A stretch of DNA of 64,000 bases from Mya arenaria (lineage: Eukaryota; Mollusca; Bivalvia; Myida; Myidae): contig NC_069136.1 in the NCBI RefSeq assembly GCF_026914265.1, forward strand, positions 54,539,658-54,603,657. The letters run 5' to 3'. Position numbers and translations under genes: made by a program. Below are positions 33,800 through 45,400 of this stretch, in pieces. Every line of letters begins with the position of its first letter. Positions within the stretch are counted from its first letter, which is position 1. Below the pieces are notes generated by a model. That model did no database searches and was not told where the DNA came from. It saw only the letters and a list, made by a program, of their open reading frames with translations.

Positions 33800-34321
33800 T
33801 GTTACGACTCCTGTGAGTTCTCTTTAGCAAATGGGCTGTAAACACTGTAAACACAGTTTATATGTTTACAATGGACATTTATTGTCTTAAACAACGGAGA
33901 GCTCGCGCCTATCCGATGTAAATATAGGAACTGCCAAAACGAATAGATACACAGAACGAATATAAATGCAAAGAAAGTACATAATACACATAGTTAGAAC
34001 ATACATTTCCTCAATACTCACTAATCTGTAAACACAGTTTATATGTTTATAATGGACAATTATTGTCTTAAACAACGGACAGCTCGCGCCTATCCGATGT
34101 AAATATAGGAACTGCGCAGGCGTGCCCAAGAACCGAAACGGGTGTAAAAAACGGTCAAAGTGCAGTAAATTAAAGAAAGGAAATGCATGCAGATCGTTAA
34201 ATGAGGGCTGATGAGATGAAATGAGAGCTCACATATGAATTTATAGAAAAGACGAAGAAACAAAAATATATAGACATAATAGACAATAAAACTTTTAAGA
34301 TGAATATGTTACAATCTAACC
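33800..34321 (-). repeat. 5' LTR of the Ty3/gypsy element
   Basis: Matches the 3' LTR with scattered substitutions, a 9-base duplication (GTAAACACT, near 33838) and small indels. It shares the internal 81-bp duplication (33853-33933 and 34034-34114). Its outer end lacks the first bases TGTCGCA present in the 3' LTR. Confidence 0.9.
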
Positions 34322-35110
34322 AAGACTCTATAAAAATATTGGTTCAAGATGATTATTGTTAAAGCTGCACCTATCTTAAGGTGATGTTTTTTTTGGTTTG
34401 TTAGCTTAACTTAATATTATTTGCCTTTTTGAGAAAATACGTTATTAGAAAAAGTAAAAACCTACAAAACATTGAATTGTTTTATGTCCATGTAGTTATC
34501 ACTATTTCATAATTGATAAATGTTGGGATAAACGCTCAAACCACGATTCCTTCAAACATTATTTTAGATGATAATACATATATTAAATGCAAAACCATGA
34601 AGATTAATCTTAATGCAAGATAACATTTGAGCGTGATGCAATGCAAATATCTGTGGTTCATTCGATCTAAGTCTGTAAGGTTTATTTGCTAGATGAAATA
34701 TTGATCGCGTTTTGGACAAATGCCAAAATGCAGTAAAACACTTAAATGATAGTTTGAGTTTAAACTTGCATTGATAAAGTAAGCCTTCGATTCAATCTAA
34801 TAGATTTATAACAGAACTGAAGCTTGATTTAGAAGAAGTTATTACGCATAATGCATGAATAGAGGAAGGACTGTTTACAGGGATAACTACGTGATTGGAT
34901 CAAAAACATGTTTGTAGTCAATTTTAATATAAGTGTTATTAATAACCGAAATTCTCAGCTTATATAATTTACCTTGTATGTCGTCATTGTACATGACATA
35001 TATAGCGGTTTAAAACAATTTACGTTTATGTCATAACATTCCTTTAAATCAGATCAAAACTTTATCTATTGATACAATTTCAGATTTAAGCCTAAGAAAA
35101 AATAGCAGAA
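34322..35110. other. Upstream region of the Mab-21-like gene
   Basis: No gene. A TATATA box-like word lies at 34999-35004, about 107 bases before the ATG. A plausible splice acceptor (CAATTTCAG, ending at 35083) sits between it and the ATG, so the 5' UTR may be spliced from an upstream exon. Neither is proven. Confidence 0.35.
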
Positions 35111-37327
35111 ATGGAATTCAACAGCCGATATCAACTCATACTTTCAAGGATTCTAGACGACATCGGGGTGACCACTTTTTCCATTAAAAAACGGAGAATG
35201 ACGTGGCTAATGAAAGAAGCCATTCATACAGTTAAAGCTTCCTTTCGAGATGTAAAAAATGTGGACAAAATGCTAGAATCGATTAAGAATAAGAAGTACC
35301 ATTTTGGTAGCCAAAGCGAAGCGACAACAACTCTTTCTATGGGTTCAGATATTGACATGCTCTTTTGCGTTACAAATATGCAGGTTATTCTTGAATGGTC
35401 TGGCTGGAAAGATGGAGTCTTCAGTCTACTTGCCCTTCAAAACGCAAACACTCCTCCACAGCATTGCAACTTGCTTTGCATAAAACGTGAAGGACCTGTC
35501 CCTGAAACAAGGATTGTTGAAGAATTTTATTTTAAAGACAATCGGAACTTTATATTTCTCATGAACACAGTTACCATTCTTTTTTTGAAGACACTTTGCC
35601 TACCTCATGAGAAGTTGAGCAAACACGGGCCCTCTGTGTCATGGAGCGAAAACATGGACTTTGTTAAGGCTTTTAATTGCCCAGTGTTGCCGGAAGAGTG
35701 CAAAATTGTATTTCGAAGGCCTCGACCAGGCCATTGGCCAAGCCAATCTCTTCTTGAAGAAGCAAGAGCTTGTGGAACGTTTGTTGTTCCACAGTGGTAC
35801 AGCGAATCTCCAAAGACACAACAAAAGTTGAAAGTGGTTGGTCCATCGACTGATGATTATATTGTAACTGAAAGTGTCAGATCACTTCTTGAGTGGAGAT
35901 ACTCAACGTCACGGATGGAGCGACTGTTTGTATTCGACTGGAGTATTCAACAGTTAAAGGTCTACATTCTTTTGAAATTAATACGGAAGACATTTCTAAA
36001 GCCGATATTTGGCGATAGACTGAGCACTTTTCATATGAAGACTACAATGATGTATACTATGGAGAATTACCCGCAAGAAATTTGGAGAGACAACAATATC
36101 ATACAGTGCGTCACCTACTGTCTTAAAACACTTTTGAGATGGTCTCAGCTTAGGTTTTGCCCGCATTTTACCATAGCAAATGTTAACTTGTTCACAGGGA
36201 AAATTCACGCACACGAACTACCTCAGTTAGTAAGCATTCTGTCGGAGATTATTTCTAGCAACATACAATGCGTATTTCAAATAGAAATTGACAATATTGG
36301 TGACCGTCTTCGGAACAGAGTAGCGGAATTTAATTTTTCGTTGCCATCATGGGTATCTAAGAACTGCTCTATTGCGATTGTTATGGCTGGCGAATACAGC
36401 AGTGAATACTTCAAAGTGTTTATTCATGTACTGCTCACTCTGGATCAAATGTCAAACCAAGATGCTATTTTGACGCTAAGGCGATATTCCTCCATACTGC
36501 AAAAATGGTTAGAAGTGGGAGATGATAGGCATGTAGAAGCAGCCAAAGTGTTTCGCCCAATGATTGCATGTACTGGTGCAAGTATGCGAGCATCGAGGTG
36601 CATCAAGATTAAAAGAATTATTTCAAAACAAATAACTAAATTGTATAGCTTTGGTAACAATCGAAGTTCGATTCCATCTAGACTGAAATACGCTTCGATG
36701 CTTTACTGTAGTAACCAGTTCGAGGCTGCGGCAGAAAGTTTACGTATGTGTGAACATATAATAGGGAAGACGCCGGTCTGGCAAATGTCTTTCATGGAGA
36801 GACGTGAGGATAAACCTCCTGTGAGTGATCTTCACTGTAAAGTAATGATGCTTTCAAATGAGGACATTTTCCATTCAGTTATTGTAACAAGTGTTGTCTT
36901 CAGTCGCCATGAACTGCATTGTGTGCCTGGATTTCTGATATATGACATGTTTCGCACAGTTACCACAGACGATAAACGGGACAGACACTTATATGAGGAT
37001 ATATGGATGGATCTAACAATTGTAGATCCTTTGCCATTTATGTATTACTTACAGTTCATGACATACCAGGAACTTGGTTCTTCTGATCAAATGAAAGATG
37101 GATTCAACAAATTATTAGAATATGTAAGATACGAGCACAATAAATATGGGGGCCATTTTGACATTGCAGTTAATTTGCTAGGACATTGTTGTGAGAAACT
37201 TGACTGTTTGGAAGGGGCATGGTTTTGTTACAAGTCATCATTTACAGAGTTTCCTCATAATAACCCTGCTGTTTGGCACATGTGCAGAATAGTTCATAGA
37301 TTCGCTGTAGGTCGACAAGCTATATAA
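35111..37327 (+). CDS. Mab-21 / cGAS-like nucleotidyltransferase-fold protein, 738 aa
   Basis: One uninterrupted frame. Residues ~60-85 carry the nucleotidyltransferase signature: FGSQSE (Gly66-Ser67) and, after MGS, DID (Asp80, Asp82), the metal-binding pair in cGAS-like enzymes. Residues ~173-330 follow the Mab-21 pattern: GPSVSW, GHWPSQSLL, EWRYSTSRMERLFVF, LLKLIRKTFLKPIF and FHMKTTMMYTMENY. PHFTIANVNLF comes next. The third catalytic acid could not be placed. Residues ~500-735 are helical and TPR-like (DPLPFMYYLQFMTYQELG, LDCLEGAWFCYKSS), an extension seen in many bivalve Mab-21 proteins. The family includes cGAS and cGLR sensors that make cyclic dinucleotides on nucleic-acid binding; that role here is inference. 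The first ATG is used because it is in good context and stops lie upstream. A decayed paralogue lies at 56.4 kb. Confidence 0.9.
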   Translation: MEFNSRYQLILSRILDDIGVTTFSIKKRRMTWLMKEAIHTVKASFRDVKNVDKMLESIKNKKYHFGSQSEATTTLSMGSDIDMLFCVTNMQVILEWSGWKDGVFSLLALQNANTPPQHCNLLCIKREGPVPETRIVEEFYFKDNRNFIFLMNTVTILFLKTLCLPHEKLSKHGPSVSWSENMDFVKAFNCPVLPEECKIVFRRPRPGHWPSQSLLEEARACGTFVVPQWYSESPKTQQKLKVVGPSTDDYIVTESVRSLLEWRYSTSRMERLFVFDWSIQQLKVYILLKLIRKTFLKPIFGDRLSTFHMKTTMMYTMENYPQEIWRDNNIIQCVTYCLKTLLRWSQLRFCPHFTIANVNLFTGKIHAHELPQLVSILSEIISSNIQCVFQIEIDNIGDRLRNRVAEFNFSLPSWVSKNCSIAIVMAGEYSSEYFKVFIHVLLTLDQMSNQDAILTLRRYSSILQKWLEVGDDRHVEAAKVFRPMIACTGASMRASRCIKIKRIISKQITKLYSFGNNRSSIPSRLKYASMLYCSNQFEAAAESLRMCEHIIGKTPVWQMSFMERREDKPPVSDLHCKVMMLSNEDIFHSVIVTSVVFSRHELHCVPGFLIYDMFRTVTTDDKRDRHLYEDIWMDLTIVDPLPFMYYLQFMTYQELGSSDQMKDGFNKLLEYVRYEHNKYGGHFDIAVNLLGHCCEKLDCLEGAWFCYKSSFTEFPHNNPAVWHMCRIVHRFAVGRQAI

Positions 37328-40250
37328 CACTTTCAGACATTGGTCCACGTATCTGATATGTATACAACGCTTTGACATTTATGAACTTGATTATGACATA
37401 TACATATTCAACCTTTGTATATCTGATGATAATTCTTTTGAATTAACAATAGCTTTGTATAGGTCTTATCGTCTTGATAAAATTAAATAAAGCATGTTGA
37501 CTTTAGTTCTTTTCTATTCATTTATGTGTGTTTAACTCATCTTGATTCTCCTATTGTTGCGCAACGTTCCGTCATGTAATCTATTTTTTCATAAGTGCAA
37601 TATATTTTAACTGGAAGGCCATCTCAGATACATGTGTTTACTCCAACTCTCGACGGACAATTAAATTTAAGCGGAGAAGTTTTTGGCCGTTACGAACTGA
37701 CCAACATTTTAAATTAGAAAAGAGTTTCTTTTCAAAGTAATAAACTATTAAGCCGCTCATCGCAGCTAATAAACATGTGGTTTCCGGTTTTAATCTCGTA
37801 CTTATGTTCAAGGCTACAGTGGTATCAGAGCGTTCAAGATATTTAGCATTTTAGGATTTAACCCAGTTTAGATAAGATTGATGGGTAAAATCTTTTCATG
37901 AATTAAATGGCTGCGTCCTTATCTTTGCGTATGTATTTTTTATTAGAATGTTTAACTTGATGTTTTACCATGCCTATTTTTAACAAGGGCATGTGGCGCA
38001 TCAGAAAAAGGGAAAAAATAGCGAACACCGAATCTAGGAGTTCCAGGGGATATAATTCTAAATCGGATATCTTAATCACCTATTTTTTGTAATTTACTAT
38101 CGTCTTAATATTCTAAATACTTATGGCGATGTTAGAACTCTTAGTCCTTTAAAGTGTTATATGATAGAATCTTATGACATTATTTTTGAAGGTTAGATGT
38201 CCCAACTAATGTTTATGGGGAATTGACCGATAAGTGTATACGTTTCTGAAAATAAAATTAAAATTGATGAAACGAAACCAACTATATATTTCGATATCAG
38301 TGTCCCCAATCAAGCCTAGCAATATTAGAAATACTGTGTCAACCAATATGTAAACTAAGTTGATCTAGTATTTTCTTTGAATATATGTTATCCAAAAACT
38401 ACTTAGCTACCAAATATAGAAAGATGGAATGTACCCGATGTCATCGTATAACAATGATTTGATTAAGAGTCAAGTGTTGGAAAAATGAATGACCCATCGA
38501 ATGTAACAAAGAGCTGTCATTTCCTAAGTTGCGTTATTTGTCAGTAATAAGTTCCGTCTCTTATGAATATATATTTGTGTTCTGTATGTCATTAGCTTGT
38601 CTTATTGCATCCAAATTTCCATACTCAGAACATGATGTATCGATACGTAAGCTGTGATCGATTTAAGTGATGTGAGTGAGTACAAATCTTCCTTAACAAG
38701 AAAGAAACGATCTATGTGTGATATGCCCTAAAAGCAATTTGATATGCGCGATGATTATATGATTATATACTTCGAGGGCCGTACGTGTTAGATCCCAAAC
38801 CAGCATAGGGTGTTTTACGGAAACGACGTTTACTGAGACCACCCTGCGCGATGGCTTGGATGCACCTATCTTACACGAGCGACCATAGGAGATGCTCTTT
38901 CCCCCACTGTGGAACAATTGAATATAGTTAAAATGGATTTTTTTCATGCGTAATGAAAGTAATTCGCGTAATTGATATGTGATTACTTGTGGTTGCCATA
39001 GATATGCGCGCAGTGATTGAAAATATGTTAAAGATCATATCGTTCTCAAGATAGTTCTGAGGAGAGTGCATCTTTATTTCTTGAAGCAGCATGAAATACG
39101 ATTTATTGCCATTTGAAGCGAGAAATGTATTATTTGGTTTTTAATTATTGTCAGAAAACAAGGTGTTTATGGTGCCTAAGACGACAGTGTCCAACCGGGG
39201 AGATAATTGCGTGATGACAATGAAAAAGTAGCTCCATACGTGTACTTTTTTATCGTTGCCTGTTGGCAAGATAGGATTTCCAACATGGCCAAATATTTGG
39301 ATCTACTTATCTGATATCATTTTAGGGTAAAGATTGACCAATAAATAAACATTTTGGCTAACAAACCAAAGAATTGACCAGCTTAATACAATAGGCTGGA
39401 GTTATTTTAAATGGTAGCAAACCAATAATTTGCGATGCCAATGAACTACAATATATTAGCCGCATCATAAAATGCCAGGACAATAATACTGTAGTGTTCA
39501 TTCTTGTTTAAGTCCATGCGTTAAAAGAAGATTAATCAAGCCATTTTCCACATTCGTTATCAGAAGAATAAAATACATTTGGTTATACAAACATCCGCAT
39601 TATCTGCTGGTTAACACTATGTGTTTTTTTATAGTTTTGCGATATCTTTCAAAAATACAGCACAGTGTAACTCAATGTAAATAATGGACATATTTATATC
39701 CAGCCATATACAATTATTTTGCCAGTCATTATTTAAAACAAACATTTAAAAACGTATTATCCATTATGCTCGCTTTTATCACACAATGTGAAAAATAAAC
39801 ATTGAAAAGCGCGGAGATGTAACCGTAGAGCGAACGCCATCGCTCGTCTATTTTCCAGATGAACACGGAGTACAAATCGGCAAGAATGGAATCTCAAGCG
39901 TTGGCCTTGCTATACTAGTGCGTTTTGTCTTTAGCAACATGTATACCAAGTTCCATCTAGTACCTGGAACGGTTTTTAAGTTATGGCAAATGCTAATGTT
40001 TATCCGCAACGTCGACGACAACGACACAATACTACGATTATTGTTCTTCGAAAAAACAGACGAACTATAAATGGCATTTAATACGATATAATGGCTCTTA
40101 TTAAATCGTAATTGTACAAACGAGTTGTATTAAGTTACATTTGATTTGTGTTAGAAATAGAAGTATAATATAGACGTGCACAAACCCACACCCCGTCTAA
40201 TGATTGTAAATCACAGAACGTAATTATAATAGTGTATGGAATGAAAAACA
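35640..40250 (+). repeat. Segmental duplication, left copy
   Basis: From about codon 177 of the Mab-21-like gene to roughly 2.9 kb past its stop, this sequence is similar in the same order and orientation to 56393-59720. Downstream anchors include TTAAGCCGCTCAT with TTTAATCTCGTACT (37750-37800 and 58440-58500), GATTGACCAAT then TATTTTAAATGGTAGC (39330-39420 and 59085-59180), and an ACGTAATTAT block near 40220 and 59700. The right copy is shorter, with many deletions. Confidence 0.8.
37486..37491 (+). terminator. Candidate poly(A) signal of the Mab-21-like gene
   Basis: AATAAA about 160 bases after the stop codon. Confidence 0.5.
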
Positions 40251-43200
40251 TGATAGCTTGCTGGCTATATGTTTAACCGGTGTTTGTTTTCAAATATTTG
40301 TATATTTTAAATATCATTATATTATTATTTCTCTCCCTTATTTAATCTGGTTCGATAGTCGGCGCAAAAACGGTTATTGAGGTTAACGTTTCTACTAAAC
40401 TGTATGAAAATGGTTGATACTAAAATAAAACATATTAGTCAGATTTATCAAATTATTAAATAATACATGTATTTGTTCTCGAATCCTTAACATCGAAATA
40501 ATCAACAGGCTGATAAAGTGTACAAATATGGCTAGTTAACAGTTTATGATGAACATTAGATACAGGCATAGAAAGCATTATAAGCCAAAATTGACGTATG
40601 TCACAATTCCTTGTACAGTCATGGATTGCTTGAATTATCTTTTAACTGTGAAGGTCAATTAAACAATGAAAGACACAAGGATAAAGTTATATACCTTACA
40701 GCCGACATTCCTAACACAGTATGGCCTTCTTATACGTACTAGAACAACCATCACGTTTGAGTACTAAGACATTCCGTAATTGAGTGTTATTGAATCAACA
40801 TCATCTTCATAGAGTGACGCTGGAACATTCGGCGTGTCCTTGAATGCCGTGCCTATCGATAAGTTGTTATGTTTATAACTCGTCAAACAAATAGCAGCTA
40901 TTACTGCTTTATTTCCTGGGAAGATGTGTCAATTCGTACATCTTCTTATCGTTATTTGCCTCTTATGAAAACAGCGCATTCATAAAGATATTGAATATGT
41001 ACATTGTTATGTATTCAATATTTTATGTAGGCAATCAGGTGACATTTGAATGTTAACGATAGTCACCCGCATGGCTTCATTAAGCACGTTTAGAATTACC
41101 ATCCAAGAAGTTGCAAATTACCTCGTCTTGATCATACATACCATTTTTCTTTAAAACTTGAACTGACACTCTAATTTGACCGTCTTGCACAGTTTATTTT
41201 AATTTCTCCCCAGAACACTAATGCATTTATATACCTACTCTATGGTATGCGGTGTTAAAGACTTTGTCAAAGGAGTACACGGGACTTAACAGGTTTTTAT
41301 GTGATAGCGCATATTGGCAATCCTCAAATTGGCATAATTCGGTTGAAACAATCGCAGAAGGAAAAGATTGTGGTAGCATATTAGAGATTATTTGGTACTA
41401 AGGGACGGGGCCTCTGTTGTTATTAATGCGCCGTGGTTAAAAAATGGAAGCATGGTGTTATGCTGTTTAAAAAAGTGCGAATCAAAAGACAACTTTATTT
41501 AAGTAATCATATGATTGTAACTTAAAATAAATCTTGGTTACGAACAAAGGGGAATAGAGATTTTTAGAGAATTACACCAAAAACAATCGGGTATCATTTA
41601 ATTAGGTTTACACTAGCAATTAAATTATTACATGAAAACAATCTTCAATATACTAGTACATATAGGTTTATCAGTTACGTTTATGAAACTAGCGAATTTT
41701 ATCTAAATATTATCATTATCATAGGGACTTATCGGTTACACTTTGGAGCCACTCATTTTCTTTTTAGATTCGAACTTTTTGCGTGCATAGTATTGTAAGA
41801 ACATACAATACCTCACTTGTCGCGCCTTCAGCCTTCCAAAGCTTTGGTGGCCTTTTTTACAGAATGATAATTATATTTATAGTTTAGTTCAATGTTCGTC
41901 TTACTTTGAGTGTTTGCTACATTTTATTTAGTCGCATACATATCTGACAGTGAACGCCCAGGGCCCCGTTTCAAGAAAGATCGTAAGGCTTCAGATCTTG
42001 TAATTGCGAAGCCGAAGCTACGCTTACTAACGTCACACTTTATTTAAGAATAACATCTCGATAAGTGTACTGAATTGTGAGCCTCAAATACGCATGATTA
42101 TAAAATTTGTTCTAAAAAGCAAATAAACTGGTTTCAAAAAGACAATGGAAACAAATACAAGAAGAAGTCCCTTTTTTTAATTTTCAAATTCAAATGCAGA
42201 ACATAACAAAAATGCGTTCTCTGCACTGTAATGCTGTTTGTGTGTAAGGTGCCAAAAAATATAACTCTTCCGAGGGAGAGGGGCTGCGCTTTGACGTTTT
42301 AGGTATTTTCGGTCAAATGGTACATTGTTTCGCTCAGTACTTAATTGCTTACATTGGTGTCTATAATTAGCATACGGTTGAACATATGCGGAGCGATTGG
42401 ATGATGACACTGGAATAGTCTGATGTTAATAATATATAACAAAAACTTCCTTGCACTACAGGTGGCATTATTGAGTGAAGTTTTTCTAAACCGTCTTGAG
42501 TTTTACTTGCGTTATGAAAAATCGTAGTTCAGATTAGTATGGCATAAAGGACTTGTATTTACCTTTAGTATGCCTGAACTTTGGGGGAAGTATTCGACTG
42601 CTACTATTGTAAACACACACTTATTCGAAAATGGGTAAATACGGTAATCAGATGATAGAGGATGACAAAAACCTTCTGGTTTCTATGATACCAATTGCTT
42701 TTCGAGCTTGAGAAATTAACAAATCGTTTGGAATGAGTACTACGATCGGTTGTTTTCAAAGCGATTTTAGAGCAGTTAACAATTTGAAAGCAAACCAAGA
42801 AGTGGGTGTCCGAAATATGTCATTCATCGGGGATAGCGAGAGCTTGCTTTGATCCTTATACAGGCCTGGCGTCAACTTCAACGGGAAATTACTCCTTCTT
42901 ACAATAAGTCCAAATTTGAACAATTTTCTGTTGTAACAGTGCAGAGAGTTTTGCAATATCTTTGCTACAAAAAGCAAGACTATCAACAACTCGACTGATA
43001 GAGGCAAAGATGTTAATTGGTGTCTCGCGAAATTAGCATAGACATTTCAGCCTGATTGAAAACGTGTTGTATTCTGTGATAAATGATGATAATTTAAAAC
43101 CCGATGGATAGCTAGATGGATAGTCTGAAGAAAGGTAAATGAAACGTGGCGACTTGAGCGCATGTGGTTTGCGGCTCTCCGTGTGAACACCAACCTGGAG

Positions 43201-43509
43201 ATAAAGGTATGGGCTGCATATGTTATTCTAGGGTTACGATGCTTCCATTGATTGGTGGAACTACGATTACTCAGAAATACATTCAGCCATAAGATTAATA
43301 TTTATGACCATCGATCATATCTCATGGATAATCCTAGAAGACAGTTCCCCAACAGAAAAGTCACACTTTGCCACTAATTGGAAAAAAAAACAATTACATT
43401 CATACATTCTCAAGATTTAGGTCAAATTTAAAACGTATGGCTCCTGAAAAATACAATCAAAGCGCTAAAACAGTTTCAAATGTTGTCGGAGCACAAGCTT
43501 GGTTTTTAC
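40250..43509. other. Gene-poor AT-rich interval
   Basis: No exon, repeat array or RNA gene could be supported. A GGGCCCCGTTTCAAGAAAG word near 41960 resembles ends of short DNA transposons common in invertebrates, but no partner end was found. Confidence 0.35.
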
Positions 43510-45400
43510 TTTGTAGTTACTTATTAAACGGTAATCCAGGCTAATTTATTATGAATCAATGATAGAACAAAACAGAACATTTATTAAATTTTTGAAAACT
43601 GTCGACATTTTTAACAACGAATACTTGAATTATTTTCTATATAAAAGCTATAGGCATTTAGTATTTGGACCTGTTAATCTTAAAGAGTGCAACTTTAAGC
43701 TTGCAATTGCACATATTGATTGCATTGTAGTTGCTTATTACCCGGTAATCGTTACACCATACGTCCCATTTTTAACCCTGTGGCATTAGTTCTTTTTACG
43801 ATCTACAGCATGAAATCTCAGATTTACACCATACATACCTTAAGTCTATTGAAAGAACACTCACTTATCAATTGAAATGCTATCCAAATACATACATGTT
43901 TGGACTTCATTCCACATTGCCGAATCAAGTTGGGACAGAATTTGTTTTAAAGGGAAGGATAACCAGTTATTAGCTCAAAGAAGCTTATTTAGTCAACTCA
44001 ATGCATATGGTTTAGCACTCTAGAACGGCACGACGCTGTACTTACAGTAAACCCATCGCTCACGGATTTATTGAAAAAACAATTAGCGACATTTATACAA
44101 AATCTACAGATCGTTATAGGAACTGTGAACAGAAGGTGAGCAGCTGACAGTTTTAGAGCGATATTTGAAGAAATTCTAGTATCTTTTAAGCGGCCGATTG
44201 CGTTACTGGATTCTCAGTTTTAAAGGTACATTTTTTATTTCAATCAGATAAAATAATTGTGTTTGCATGTTAAATATACAAACAACGATTAATTACTGAT
44301 GCCGTTATACCGAAATGTTTATGATAATAAACCTTTGCGTGTTAGTGCGATTTTATTATTGTCATGTTGAATAATTGATATAAAATTATATAAAAAAGTA
44401 ACTTTACACACGAATATAAATATTGTTAAAACAAATTATATAGCAAGGCAACAACAAATAAACTGCTTAGGAATTTGAAGCTGCATTCTCACCGATTGAA
44501 GATTTAGTATTTTTTGTCTTCAAATTGTTGCAAAGATTTGGGGAGACCATTGTGGACGAACTATCAAATAGCAGTTTTTCATATTAACGTTCGCAAATTC
44601 AAAATTTTGCCAGTTTTCGAAACATTGGAGATTTCTTATATTGTGAATTATCTAACATGACTCAATTGAAAGGCATTGTTGTTGTTTTCTTTGAATATCC
44701 GAACTGTTACTCTTTAAGAGTGCAAATTCAAGCTTGTAATTGTACATATTAATTGCATTGTAGTTACTTGTTAAACGGTAACCAAGGCTAATTTATTATG
44801 AATCAATGATAAAATAAAATAGAACATTTATTAAATTGTTGAAAACTGTCGACATTTTTAACAACGAACACTTTAATAACTTTCTATTGTTCATATAAAA
44901 GCTATAGGCATTTAGTATTTGCACCTTTATCTTGCACAATTTTTATTGCTTTTGGTGCAACATCATTTTAAGGTTTTCTTAAACGCAACTTATAATAAGA
45001 GGATTGGGTCAGTAAATTGAAAAGTTTCTGAGGCATTTTTGTTTTTTGTTTTTAAATATCCAAACTGTTAATCTGTAAGAGTGCAACTTTAAGCTTGCAA
45101 TTGTACATATTAATTGCATTGTAGTTACTTATTAACCGGTAAACCAGGCTAATTTATTATGAATCAATGATATAACAGAACAGAACATTTATTAAATTGT
45201 TGAATACTGTCGGCATTCATAACAATGAATATTTTAATTACTTTCTATTGTTCATATTAAAGTCATAGGCATTAAGTATTTGGTCCATTTTATTGCTCAT
45301 ATGTCTTATGCTTTTGATGCAACATGATATTTAGGTGTCATTTAACGCAACTTGGAATAAGAGGATTGTTCCAGTAAATTGAAATGTTTAAGTAAAATGC
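43510..45400. repeat. ~360-bp repeat family, three partly tandem copies
   Basis: A shared block runs through AAGAGTGCAACTTTAAGCTTG, CACATATTAATTGCATTGTAG, TTATTAAACGGTAA, GGCTAATTTATTATGAATC, AACATTTATTAAATT and CTATAGGCATTTAGTATTTG. The AAGAGTGCAA anchor is at about 43684, 44717 and 45076; the last two are in tandem at about 359 bases. The first copy is permuted and separated by about 650 bases of other sequence. No coding content. Confidence 0.75.

Larger units (their letters stand above)
26629..34321 (-). mobile_element. Ty3/gypsy LTR retrotransposon, nearly full length, coding regions broken
   Basis: A 7.7-kb element read on the minus strand: 5' LTR 33800-34321, primer-binding site 33781-33798, long leader, gag, protease, RT/RNase H, integrase, polypurine tract 27142-27153, 3' LTR 26629-27141. 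Domain order protease-RT-RNase H-integrase places it in Ty3/gypsy. The LTRs end in the expected TG...CA form at the 3' LTR. The outer end of the 5' LTR has lost about 7 bases and no target-site duplication is visible, so the edge was rearranged. Several frameshifts and a stop make it non-autonomous. It was inserted between the receptor and the Mab-21 gene, opposite in strand to both. Confidence 0.93.

Noticed and set aside
35639..36660. Minus-strand ORFs inside the Mab-21-like gene
   Set aside because: They are antisense shadows of the 738-codon plus-strand frame.
37820..37832. TGGTATCAGAGCG, like an initiator-tRNA primer-binding site
   Set aside because: No LTR next to it; the same word sits in the paralogous 3' flank as ordinary duplicated sequence.
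38693..38947. 84-codon minus-strand ORF in a locally GC-richer patch
   Set aside because: No family pattern; may be a SINE-like or transposon scrap, but no ends or internal promoter boxes were recognised.
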